Positions 47,444 to 55,333 of a stretch of 64,000 nucleotides of DNA are shown one piece after another. A program made the position numbers and the translations under genes. This DNA is from CAADGU01 sp035444285 (GTDB taxonomy: Bacteria > Chloroflexota > Anaerolineae > Promineifilales > Promineifilaceae): the NCBI GenBank assembly GCA_035444285.1, contig DAOMOK010000005.1, forward strand, positions 186,001-250,000, read 5' to 3'. The notes under the pieces were generated by a model. The model saw only the letters and a program-made list of their open reading frames with translations, made no database searches and was not told where the DNA came from. The stretch's first letter is position 1; each line of letters starts with the position of its first letter.

Positions 47444-48557
47444 GACGCACCAGGCGAATTTTGTAGCGGAGCAGAAAGTCGCTGCTGATAACCATAAATA
47501 ACACTATGCCCTGCAATAAACTGGACAGACCGGCCGGCTGAATTTCTCGCCCGGCCACAATGAGCGCGCCAAACAAGATGGAAACGGGGATGACGGCGAT
47601 AGGATTGAGCTTGGCTAACCAGGCAATAATAATGCCCGTAAAGCCATACCCTGGGGATATGCGTTCTTGTAGTCGGTGAACGACGCCGCTAATCTCCGAC
47701 ATACCCGCCAACCCCGCCAGCGCCCCAGAGAACATCATCACCAGAATGATATTGCGGCTGATGTTGATGCCTGCGTAGCGCGCCGCTTCTTTGTTGTCGC
47801 CGGTCAGTTTGATTTCATACCCCCACCGGCTGCGCTCCAATACCCACCAGACAAAGATGGCTGCCAGCACGGCAAAGAGAATGCCCAGATGCAGCGTCAT
47901 GCCAGAGAGCGCCGGGTATTGGCGGGCGTAATCGGTGAGGCGTGGCAGCCAGGCGGCGCGGATGAACTGCGGCGTCATCTGGAAACCGGCGTCGCTCCAG
48001 GCATTAAATATCCAGAAATTGTTCCACAAGATGGCGATGTAATTGAGCATGAGGGTGGTGATGATCTCATTGACGGCGAAGCGTGCCTTGAGAAAACCAG
48101 GGATGAAACCCCACAACGCGCCGCCAATCATGCCCATCACCATCATCAGGGGGATAACCGTCCAGCGCGAGGCGTCGGCGCTAACCATCGGCAGCAGTAC
48201 CACCAGGCTGGCAAAAAAAGCGCCCATGTAGAACTGCCCCTCTGCGCCGATATTCCACAATTTCATTTTGAAGGCGACGGTGCAGCCCAGGCCCACCAGG
48301 ATGAGAGGCGTGGCTTTGACCAGGGTGTCGGAGATGACGGCCCAACTGCCAAAGGTGGCCTGGTAAAAGAAGCGCAAGACAACTAGAGGCTGCCCGCCGA
48401 TCTGTTTCAGGATAATTCCGGCGATGAGAAAGGCGATGAGTACGGAGCCGATGGAGGTGGCAGCCGGTAGCCAGCGAGGGGTGTCTTCGACACGTTTTTC
48501 TACGGCAAGGGTGTAGGGGAGAGAGACCTTGCGTTTTTGGACGGGGGTTGTTGCCAT
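47436..48557 (-). CDS. BPD_transp_2 permease of a nucleoside-type ABC importer (second permease)
   Basis: 373 residues, about nine membrane segments. LWNIGAEGQFYMGAFFAS matches the NupP/YufP pattern, and RFAVNEIITTLMLNYIA is the neighbouring conserved loop; GDNKEAARYAGINI is the EAA-like segment that touches the ATPase. It pairs with the 321-residue permease. The C-terminal LVRRL and stop are repeat-derived, while the protein end is otherwise normal. It is transcribed between the ATPase and the second permease in a typical BMP-ATPase-permease-permease order. Confidence 0.9.
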   Translation of the reverse strand: MATTPVQKRKVSLPYTLAVEKRVEDTPRWLPAATSIGSVLIAFLIAGIILKQIGGQPLVVLRFFYQATFGSWAVISDTLVKATPLILVGLGCTVAFKMKLWNIGAEGQFYMGAFFASLVVLLPMVSADASRWTVIPLMMVMGMIGGALWGFIPGFLKARFAVNEIITTLMLNYIAILWNNFWIFNAWSDAGFQMTPQFIRAAWLPRLTDYARQYPALSGMTLHLGILFAVLAAIFVWWVLERSRWGYEIKLTGDNKEAARYAGINISRNIILVMMFSGALAGLAGMSEISGVVHRLQERISPGYGFTGIIIAWLAKLNPIAVIPVSILFGALIVAGREIQPAGLSSLLQGIVLFMVISSDFLLRYKIRLVRRL

Positions 48558-48575
48558 ACAATTCCCTCCTGCCTG

Positions 48576-48626
48576 TTCGTAGTAGGCGATTTATCGCCGT
48601 CAAAAGGCGATAAATCGCCTACTACG
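48576..48626. repeat. Hairpin repeat, family C, between ATPase and permease genes
   Basis: TTCGTAGTAGGCGATTTATC and GATAAATCGCCTACTACGA arms with a small loop. It lies inside the transporter operon and may set the relative amounts of the two products. Confidence 0.9.
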
Positions 48627-50151
48627 AGCGGTTGATGTGTGTTTCGCCACCGGTCATCATCATGCCAACCTGGTTGACGTCGGCTTCGTCGGCGTTCAGA
48701 ATGCCCATGATGCGCCCTTCGGAGATGACGGCGATGCGGTCGCTGAGGGCAAATAGCTCTTCCAGTTCTTCGGAAATGAGCAGCACGGCCGTACCCGCCT
48801 TCCTCTGCTCCAACAACAACGTCTGAATCGCTTCAATGGCGCCCACATCCAGACCGCGTGTGGGCTGTACCGCTACCATCAATTGCGGTTGCGCCGAAAT
48901 TTCGCGGGCCAGGATTACCTTTTGCAGATTGCCGCCAGACAGTTTGCGGGCGACGGTATCTACGCTGGGGGCCAGAATATCGTAAGCGCTTTTCAGCTTG
49001 ACGGCCGTGTCATGGGCCACCATGTAATTGATGCGCCAACCCTGGCTGATGGGCGTCTGGCGGTAGCTTTTCATAATGGTGTTGTCGGTGATGGAGAGAT
49101 TGGGGGCGCTGCCCACGTGGGTACGGTCTTCGGGGATGTGGGATACGCCCTGGCGGATGGCGGTAATGGGCGGGCGGTTGCCCAGTTCTTCACCGTTGAT
49201 GGTGATGCTGCCGGTACACGGCCGTAAGCCTGTAATTACCTCTGCCAGTTCGCTTTGCCCATTGCCGGCTACCCCGGCAATGCCCAAAATTTCGCCGCTG
49301 CGCAGCGCCAATGACACACCGCGCAGTGCTGGCAGACCTTTGTCATTCTCAGCGTAGACATCCTGTAAGGCCAGCACGACATCCCCCGGTTCCTGCGCTT
49401 CTTTATGCACCGCGAAGACAATACCGCGTCCCACCATCAACTGCGCCAGCTTTTCACGGGTCATGCCTTCAATGCTCTGGCCTTCCGCCGTGACCTGCCC
49501 TTTGCGAAGGACGGTAATGCGGTCGGCCACGGCCGTGACCTCATGGAGTTTATGGCTGATAAAAATGATGGACTTGCCCTGAGCAACCATGGCCCGCATG
49601 GTGTGCATAAACTCTTCAATTTCGGCGGGGGCGAGCACGGCCGTAGGCTCATCCATAATCAAAATGTTGGCCCCCCGGTACAGCGTTTTCAAAATTTCCA
49701 CCCGCTGCTGTTCCCCCACCGACAACTGCCAGATTTTCGCCCTGGGGTCCACCCGCAGCCCATACTGCTCTTGCAGGGCCACGATCTCCTGGTCGAACCG
49801 CTTCAAATTCAGGCGAAAGCGGGGCCGATCCAGCCCCAACAAAATGTTTTCTGTAACGGTGAGCGTGGGCGCCAGCATAAAATGTTGATGTACCATGCCA
49901 ATACCTCTGACAATGGCATCTTTCGGCGAATGAAAGTTGACCGGCTCCCCAAAAATTTTAAGTGTGCCCTCGGTGGGCCGGTACAAACCGGCCAAAACAT
50001 TCATCAACGTGCTTTTACCCGCCCCATTTTCACCCAACAACGCATGAATCTCCCCCTGTTTCAACTTCAGATTCACACGGTTATTTGCTAACACGCCGGG
50101 AAAACGAACAATAATGTTTTCCATTTCCACGGCGTAGGGCGTCTCTGACAT
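48622..50151 (-). CDS. Two-domain ABC ATPase of a nucleoside-type importer
   Basis: 509 residues, a tandem ABC protein like NupO/YufO and MglA. First half: Walker A ALLGENGAGKSTLMN, signature LSVGEQQRVEIL, Walker B ILIMDEPTAVLAP. Second half: degenerate Walker A GVAGNGQSELAEV, signature LSGGNLQKVILAREI, MVAVQPTRGLDVGA. The second Walker A lacks the normal GxxGxGKS Lys, as is usual in this family, so one ATP site is weakened. It powers uptake through the two permeases. The C terminus HINRS lies at a repeat edge. Confidence 0.92.
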   Translation of the reverse strand: MSETPYAVEMENIIVRFPGVLANNRVNLKLKQGEIHALLGENGAGKSTLMNVLAGLYRPTEGTLKIFGEPVNFHSPKDAIVRGIGMVHQHFMLAPTLTVTENILLGLDRPRFRLNLKRFDQEIVALQEQYGLRVDPRAKIWQLSVGEQQRVEILKTLYRGANILIMDEPTAVLAPAEIEEFMHTMRAMVAQGKSIIFISHKLHEVTAVADRITVLRKGQVTAEGQSIEGMTREKLAQLMVGRGIVFAVHKEAQEPGDVVLALQDVYAENDKGLPALRGVSLALRSGEILGIAGVAGNGQSELAEVITGLRPCTGSITINGEELGNRPPITAIRQGVSHIPEDRTHVGSAPNLSITDNTIMKSYRQTPISQGWRINYMVAHDTAVKLKSAYDILAPSVDTVARKLSGGNLQKVILAREISAQPQLMVAVQPTRGLDVGAIEAIQTLLLEQRKAGTAVLLISEELEELFALSDRIAVISEGRIMGILNADEADVNQVGMMMTGGETHINRS

Positions 50152-50175
50152 GTGGTTCTTCCCGGTAATCAGGTC

Positions 50176-50209
50176 AGACCCTAAGGGCTTTAGAAAACCC
50201 TTAGGGTCT
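50176..50209. repeat. Palindromic repeat, family B
   Basis: AGACCCTAAGGGCTTT and AAACCCTTAGGGTCT arms in the gap between the BMP lipoprotein gene and the ATPase gene. Confidence 0.88.
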
Positions 50210-50220
50210 TTTCGATAATA

Positions 50221-51471
50221 CTATTCCAGGCTGGGCAGTTCTGCCGTCACGTTCTCATTCCACCAATACATGCAGGTTTTACACTCGCTGCCAAATTGGG
50301 CGAAGCCATCCAGGTCAAGCTGTTCCAGCTTTTCCCCGGCAGCCAGGACTACATTACCCTGATTATCGGTAATTGGCCCGGCAAAGACATCAAAACGAGT
50401 GAATTCTCCGGCCAACATTTTCGCTAGTGTGTCCCGGATCAATTGCAAATCTGCGGCGGGTAGATCGGCCGCGCCCGGCATGAGGGTTTCCCCTTCCATG
50501 AAGCCTAACAAGCCCATGGCCCCAGAGTCGGCGTCGAAGTATTCCCAACCACCTTTCCAGGTGCCGGCCTTCGACCCTTCAACGATGCGGGCATACACCG
50601 GCCCCCAATTCCAGTACATGGAGGTCAGGCAGCGGGGGTTGGTGCAATTGTCTTTGTAATCATAGGTGATGCCCCATTTGCCGGCCGGAGCGGCTTCGGC
50701 CGGGGCGGGGGTGTCCGCACCCGTCATCACCACCTGCACACCGCTATCAAACAATGATGAGGCGGCTTCCTTTTCGACGATGGGATCATGCCAGGTGAAA
50801 ATCCAGCGCACATCAACCGTACATTCCGGGCAGGTTTGCTGCGCGCCTAAGGCAAAGGCATTACCCAGCCGCAGCTCTTCGGGGATGGGGAAGGTGGCAA
50901 TATAACCCAGGCGCGGGTTGCCATCCATTTTTGCCCGTGAACCGGCCAACATCCCGGCCAGATATTTCATATCTTCCATGGCCCCAAACAGGTTGCCAAA
51001 GTTGTCTTCGTTGGATTTGAAGCCGCTGATGTGGATGATGTCTACGTTGGGGAACTCCTCGGCCACCGCTTCGGAAGCGTCCATAAAACCGAAGGAGGTG
51101 GTAAAGATGGTGTTGAAACCCTTGCGGGCCAGGGAGCGAATCACCTGTTCGGCATCGGCGCCCTCGGCTACGTTTTCCACGTAGGCGGTGTGAACACCGG
51201 TCACGGTATCCTGCACATATTGGCGTCCTACATCGTGCGCCTGCGTCCAGCCGCCGTCGTCATGGGGGCCAACGTAAACGAAGGCGACGTTGTGGCAGCC
51301 TTCAATGGTAGAAGGTATCTGGTAACTGCCTTCGGCGCTTAGCGCGGAGGCGGCTTCACAGTCTACGGCCGTTTCACTTTCAGCTTCATCCCCACCGCCG
51401 GTACAGGCAGCCAGCGCCAGCGTGAAAGCCAGCAAAAGTACAATCAATTTCCAAAGGGTATGGTGTTTCAT
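50221..51471 (-). CDS. BMP family (PnrA-like) substrate-binding lipoprotein
   Basis: 416 residues from ATG 51471, with GAGAG as ribosome-binding site. The signal is LIVLLLAFTLALAAC, a lipobox with the lipid-anchor Cys, followed by an acidic linker. The fold begins NVAFVYVGPHDDGGWTQAHD, the BMP/PnrA hallmark, and continues ISGFKSNEDNFGN and AVVMTGADTP-like ligand-binding strands. Family members bind purine nucleosides or autoinducer-like ligands outside the membrane. It is the first gene of the operon with the tandem ATPase and two permeases. A near-perfect anti-16S-like sequence lies about 140 nt upstream. Confidence 0.92.
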   Translation of the reverse strand: MKHHTLWKLIVLLLAFTLALAACTGGGDEAESETAVDCEAASALSAEGSYQIPSTIEGCHNVAFVYVGPHDDGGWTQAHDVGRQYVQDTVTGVHTAYVENVAEGADAEQVIRSLARKGFNTIFTTSFGFMDASEAVAEEFPNVDIIHISGFKSNEDNFGNLFGAMEDMKYLAGMLAGSRAKMDGNPRLGYIATFPIPEELRLGNAFALGAQQTCPECTVDVRWIFTWHDPIVEKEAASSLFDSGVQVVMTGADTPAPAEAAPAGKWGITYDYKDNCTNPRCLTSMYWNWGPVYARIVEGSKAGTWKGGWEYFDADSGAMGLLGFMEGETLMPGAADLPAADLQLIRDTLAKMLAGEFTRFDVFAGPITDNQGNVVLAAGEKLEQLDLDGFAQFGSECKTCMYWWNENVTAELPSLE

Positions 51472-51599
51472 TAGTTTCTCTCCTCTTTTCAGGTCTGGAC
51501 AAAGGTTTCCGTGTGGCGCAATTTTCCAAAATCGCGTTACCGCTGTCCAGATTCGTTTGCAAAAATGGGGGTTGAACAATCACATAGGACGACTTCTCT

Positions 51600-51614
51600 T
51601 CATCTACGCCCATC
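51600..51614 (-). promoter_or_regulatory. Extended Shine-Dalgarno-like sequence AAGGAGGTGAT
   Basis: On the - strand CAAGGAGGTGATGGG matches the complement of the 16S rRNA 3' end over eleven bases. It precedes an ATGGGC start of an open frame that runs into the BMP gene in another frame. It could start a leader peptide or act as a ribosome stand-by site; no function is established. Confidence 0.4.
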
Positions 51615-51631
51615 ACCTCCTTGGGGAATTA

Positions 51632-51681
51632 TGAATTATGAATTATGAATTATGAACGCCTACCGATTACCGATTACCGAC
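51632..51681. repeat. AATTATGAAT and ATTACCG tandem repeats (families G and D)
   Basis: Four AATTATG-type units are followed by CGATTACCGATTACCGA, in the gap between the M50-like gene and the BMP operon. Confidence 0.85.
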
Positions 51682-51687
51682 AGCGGA

Positions 51688-52932
51688 TCATACCACATCC
51701 TCATCAGCGTGGGGATTGTATGAACTGCCCAACGGCCGTCCCGCTTGTTGTTCGATGATGTGTAATTCTTGCTGGTAAACGGCCGTTTGCTGTTCATGTT
51801 CCGTCTGCTGCGAAAGCTGCACTGCCTGGGTCATGTCCTGGTACGCCTGGTCATACTGTCCCTGGCGGCGGTAGGCCAGGCTGCGCGAATGGTACAGATA
51901 CGCCAGAAAAGCGGCCTGGTCCGGTTGATTGTTGGCCTGGCGAAGCGCCGTTAGCGCCTGGCTAAACTGGTTCACCGCTGCCTGATACTGGTTGCGTTCC
52001 AGGGCATATTCACCCAACAGGCGATAGGCGGTTGCCTCCTGGCGCGGATTCTGAATACCCAGGCGCAGCGCCTTTTCGGCGTTGTCTTTGCTTTTAGCTG
52101 GAACATGATTGTTTTTGCCCGCCTGCAAAGCCGCCAGCAGGGCAGTAGCGTCGCCATCTTCCGGGTGGGTTAATAGATACTGCTGCAGCTCGTAGGTGGC
52201 TTTGTGTTCAGCGTCGCCACGCCGCAGACCGTCAATCATCTGCATCGTCAGCGCCCGGTCTTGTGGATTTTGGGTGGCCTGCTGCGCCAGCGATTCAAAG
52301 GCGGCCTGCTCGTTGACGGTTTCAAAACCGGCCATTTCAAACCAGCCAGCCCGGTCGGCGCGGTAGAAGATGACCAGACTGGCGATGTGGAGCACGGCCG
52401 TGACCGCGCTCAAAACCGGCGTCGCCGAAAAATCATAAATGATCCGCCAGTCGCTAATCGTGGGCAAAAAAATGGTAAAGATGGGGTAATACACCAGGGC
52501 GAAATATAACTGGAAACGGAACGCCCGCAAACCAAAATAGCGGAAACTGCTGGCGCGATGATGGCGCAGCGCCAACCACAACACCGCGCCAAAAATCAGG
52601 TTCGCCAGCGTTCCGGCTATAGCGATAAACCAGTCTTGGGCGGGCGTAAAATCCCCTACCGGCACCACGTACCCCCAAAAACCGCCATAACCAAAGTCCA
52701 CAATTTGCCCACCTACCAGCCAGGTCGCCAGGGCGTGGAATAGTTCGTGCAAGGCAACCGAGGGTGGCACGGCCACAAAAAACGCGGCCTGGTCCCCCAA
52801 CCACTTCTTGGCGCGGGTCAGCGGCTCTTGCAGCAGCAGCCCCCACTGCCGCACAATTTGCCAGACAATCTGCACCCCACGAAAAATGTACAGCAGTGCC
52901 AGAAGATTGAATAAACCGAAAATTGGGTTCAT
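51688..52932 (-). CDS. M50-like membrane metalloprotease with TPR-like tail
   Basis: 414 residues. The N-terminal half has about five membrane segments and the zinc motif VALHELFHALATWLVGG (HExxH), as in site-2-protease-like or SREBP-cleaving families, with NLIFGAVLWLAL later where an N/D-type third ligand might be. The C-terminal half is soluble and helical with TPR-like repeats: AEKALRLGIQNPRQEATAYRLLGEYALERNQYQAA and AFLAYLYHSRSLAYRRQGQYDQAY. It may cleave membrane-bound substrates with the TPR part holding a partner. It is transcribed leftwards, upstream of a repeat and the BMP operon, with no obvious target gene. Confidence 0.75.
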   Translation of the reverse strand: MNPIFGLFNLLALLYIFRGVQIVWQIVRQWGLLLQEPLTRAKKWLGDQAAFFVAVPPSVALHELFHALATWLVGGQIVDFGYGGFWGYVVPVGDFTPAQDWFIAIAGTLANLIFGAVLWLALRHHRASSFRYFGLRAFRFQLYFALVYYPIFTIFLPTISDWRIIYDFSATPVLSAVTAVLHIASLVIFYRADRAGWFEMAGFETVNEQAAFESLAQQATQNPQDRALTMQMIDGLRRGDAEHKATYELQQYLLTHPEDGDATALLAALQAGKNNHVPAKSKDNAEKALRLGIQNPRQEATAYRLLGEYALERNQYQAAVNQFSQALTALRQANNQPDQAAFLAYLYHSRSLAYRRQGQYDQAYQDMTQAVQLSQQTEHEQQTAVYQQELHIIEQQAGRPLGSSYNPHADEDVV

Positions 52933-52934
52933 TG

Positions 52935-53010
52935 CTGTTGAAGTAAGCAGTAGGCAGTGAACAGTAAGCAGTGGCGGGTCTTACTGCTCACTGCTTACTG
53001 CCTACTGCTC
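52935..53010. repeat. Hairpin repeat, family E
   Basis: AGTAAGCAGTAGGCAGTGAAC in one arm, ACTGCTCACTGCTTACTGCC in the other. On the - strand it supplies the last residues (LVSSRQ) and the stop of the carbamate kinase gene. Confidence 0.85.
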
Positions 53011-53957
53011 ACTAATTCAATCCACGTCCCCGTCTCCCTTTTCAGAGCGCGGGCAATATTGGCGGGGTTGGTGATGAGGGCTGCTTTGCCGCCGCCGTCC
53101 AGATAAGACAACACGGCTTCAATTTTAGGTTTCATGCTGCCCGGTGGGAAGTGATCTTCCTCCATATATTGCCGCAGTTCGGCAGGCGTGACATGCGCCA
53201 GGTTTTGCTGTTGCGGTGTGTTGAAGTGAATGGCGACCTGCTCCACGCCGGTGGAGATGAGGAAAAGGTCTACCTGTAACTGCCGCGCCAGGATGGCGCT
53301 GGCGCGGTCTTTGTCTATGACGGCAAAGACGCCATTCAGTTCACGCAGTTCGCCGCGGGGATTATGCACCACCGGGATACCGCCGCCACCGACGGCAATG
53401 ACAATCGAGCCGGATTGCAACAAACGGCTGATGGCATCTTCTTCGATGATGCGCAGCGGCTGCGGCGAAGCGACCACACGACGCCAGCCACGCCCGGCAT
53501 CTTCCACCACCTGCCAGCCTTCGGCTTCAAATTTGCGGGCGTCGGCCTCGCTCATAAAACTGCCAATGGGTTTGGTGGGGTGGGCAAAGGCGGGGTCATC
53601 CCGGTTTACCAAGACCTGTGTGACCACGGAGACGACGGGACGGCGCATCCCCCGGCTGTGCAGTTCGTTGCGCAATGCCTGTTGCAGCATGTAGCCAATG
53701 GCCCCCTGGGTATCGGCGACAATGAGATCGAGCGGGGTCGTGTGGACTTCGTGCGCTGCCAGTTCGTTGCGGCGCAGGATGTAACCTACCTGGGGGCCAT
53801 TGCCGTGGGTGATGACCAGCCGCCAGCCATCTTCTACCATGTCGGCCAGATGGCGGCACGTTTCGCGGACGGCGTCCCACTGGTGGGGCACGTCGGGCTG
53901 TTTGTTATCGGTGATGAGAGAGTTACCGCCAATGGCGATAAGAGCGGTTCGGGACAT
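52995..53957 (-). CDS. arcC: Carbamate kinase
   Basis: 320 residues. The first loop is LIAIGGNSL, then VITHGNGPQVGYILRRNEL and TQGAIGYMLQQAL, and the carbamate/ATP region is SIVIAVGGGGIPVV with AVIDKDRASAILARQL. It makes ATP and ammonia plus CO2 from carbamoyl phosphate and ADP, or the reverse, in the cytoplasm. No ornithine carbamoyltransferase or deiminase is adjacent, so the source may be allantoin or purine breakdown; the nearby nucleoside importer fits this idea but does not prove it. The C-terminal LVSSRQ is repeat-derived. Confidence 0.92.
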   Translation of the reverse strand: MSRTALIAIGGNSLITDNKQPDVPHQWDAVRETCRHLADMVEDGWRLVITHGNGPQVGYILRRNELAAHEVHTTPLDLIVADTQGAIGYMLQQALRNELHSRGMRRPVVSVVTQVLVNRDDPAFAHPTKPIGSFMSEADARKFEAEGWQVVEDAGRGWRRVVASPQPLRIIEEDAISRLLQSGSIVIAVGGGGIPVVHNPRGELRELNGVFAVIDKDRASAILARQLQVDLFLISTGVEQVAIHFNTPQQQNLAHVTPAELRQYMEEDHFPPGSMKPKIEAVLSYLDGGGKAALITNPANIARALKRETGTWIELVSSRQ

Positions 53958-53971
53958 AGGTTCTCCAGAGG

Positions 53972-54083
53972 GAAAAGTGAGCAGTGAGCAGTGAGCAGTG
54001 AGCAGTGGGCAGTGAACGGTGGGCAGTGAACGGTGGGCAGTTCAAAAACTGCTTACTGCTTACTGCTTACCGCTCACTGCTTC
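53972..54083. repeat. Long hairpin repeat, family E
   Basis: Six or more GTGAGCAGTGAGCAGTGAG-type units form one arm and TTACTGCTTACTGCTTACCG the other. It supplies the stop and last residues (AVSGKQ) of the epimerase gene on the - strand. Confidence 0.85.
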
Positions 54084-55067
54084 CTGATTTCGCCATAGTG
54101 TAAGCAACCCGGCTTCGCGTTCGGGCTTCATGCCGTTGCGCCATTGGTAGTCGGCAGCACGGCCGTGTGCCCATTCCAGTGTATCGCGGATAGTATCGGG
54201 TAACGGCCGTGTCATCAAGCCCGTTTCTATCGCTTTCTGGCAGTTCACTGTGTCATACCCGGCAAAGGCGGCAGGCACCCACAGTGGCATCTTGGTGTAG
54301 GCGGCTACTTCGTTTGCTTCCAAAAATTCATCGCTGACCCAGGTGAAGGTGGCATCGCTGCCACTGATTTCTTTACAGGTATGCAAAACCTGGCGCATCG
54401 TCACATGTTCGTTGGGGCCGGTGACGTTGTAGGGGCCGGTAAGCCGTTTTTCGGTGGCCTGTACCGTCCAGGCGGCAATGTCGCGCACATCAATGAACTG
54501 CACCGGCGAATCCGGGTTGCCCGGCGACAGCACCTCGCCGCCCTGGGCCACCCGGTAGGGCCAGTAGGTGAAACGATCAGACAGATCGTGCGGGCCAACA
54601 ATGAGGCCGGCGCGCACGTTCAGGGCACGGCCGTGCATCGCTTCCGTCGCCGCTTTTTCACACAATACTTTCAGCGGGCCGTAGGTATCGCCATCTATCG
54701 TTTCTACCGTCTCGTCTTCCATCGTGCCCAGTGGTGAATCTTCATCAATGCCCGCCACCGATGGGTCAGCATAGACGGAAATGGAGGAGATGAACGTATA
54801 AAGTTCTACCGCGTCAGCCAGCAGTGTGGCCGAATGGCGCACCAGCCGGGGCACGTAACCACAGGTATCAATGACAGCATCCCAGGTACGGCCGTGCAAC
54901 ACCCCCAGCCCACCATCCCGATCCCCCGCCAGGGGTTCCAGGCTGGCATACAGGCCAGGGTTGCTCTGGCCCCGGTTAAACAGCGTCACCTCATGCCCGG
55001 CGGCCAACGCCGCGTCTACAATTGCCCGCCCTAAAAAGCGCGTCCCGCCGATAATCAGTAGTTTCAT
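54060..55067 (-). CDS. NAD-dependent epimerase/dehydratase (CSP41-like atypical SDR)
   Basis: 335 residues. The Rossmann loop is MKLLIIGGTRFLGRAIVDAAL, of the GGTxFxG type found in isoflavone reductase- and CSP41-like SDRs. The typical Y-x3-K is not in the usual place: FISSISVYADPS holds Ser and Tyr, but YGPLKVLCEKAA contains the probable Tyr and Lys. VITPN...CGYVPRL is a family landmark (INTCGYVPRLV). Members may bind nucleotide sugars or RNA. It stands upstream of carbamate kinase on the same strand, separated by a repeat. Confidence 0.82.
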   Translation of the reverse strand: MKLLIIGGTRFLGRAIVDAALAAGHEVTLFNRGQSNPGLYASLEPLAGDRDGGLGVLHGRTWDAVIDTCGYVPRLVRHSATLLADAVELYTFISSISVYADPSVAGIDEDSPLGTMEDETVETIDGDTYGPLKVLCEKAATEAMHGRALNVRAGLIVGPHDLSDRFTYWPYRVAQGGEVLSPGNPDSPVQFIDVRDIAAWTVQATEKRLTGPYNVTGPNEHVTMRQVLHTCKEISGSDATFTWVSDEFLEANEVAAYTKMPLWVPAAFAGYDTVNCQKAIETGLMTRPLPDTIRDTLEWAHGRAADYQWRNGMKPEREAGLLTLWRNQEAVSGKQ

Positions 55068-55081
55068 TTTGCACCTCTTTA

Positions 55082-55158
55082 GTCGTAATCCGTAATCCGT
55101 GAACCGTGAGCCGTAATCAGAAGCCCGCTTACCGATTACGGACTACCGATTACCGATA
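55082..55158. repeat. Intergenic hairpin repeat, family D
   Basis: GTAATCCGTAATCCGTGAACC at the left and CCGATTACGGACTACCGATTA at the right. It lies between divergent genes, next to the PepA promoter. Confidence 0.85.
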
Positions 55159-55204
55159 AGTGGGAAGCATAACAAAGATTAGACCATTGTCTAGCCTGAC
55201 GTGG

Positions 55205-55210
55205 TATAAT
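55205..55210 (+). promoter_or_regulatory. Candidate -10 box TATAAT upstream of pepA
   Basis: TATAAT in GTGGTATAATTTG; a matching -35 is poor (TAGACC, 19 nt). The predicted leader of about 120 nt has a partial TTTCTGAACGAGG repeat. Confidence 0.45.
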
Positions 55211-55333
55211 TTGGCAGCAACATGCCGAAGTTCAAGTCATGTTATCTTTCTGAACGAGGTGTGGAATCTCACGTACTTTATAAGAATTCGCGTTAATCCG
55301 CGTCCTATCTCAATACCTTTTCAGGAGCAAACT

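Noticed and set aside
51386..51616. 76-codon frame overlapping the BMP lipoprotein signal
   Set aside because: Strong Shine-Dalgarno but the protein is not recognisable and shares DNA with the conserved lipoprotein start; kept only as a leader-peptide finding.
53972..54083. GAGCAGTGAGCAGTG array as a possible CRISPR
   Set aside because: Units are 7-9 nt, adjacent without spacers, and face a complementary arm; no cas genes are present.
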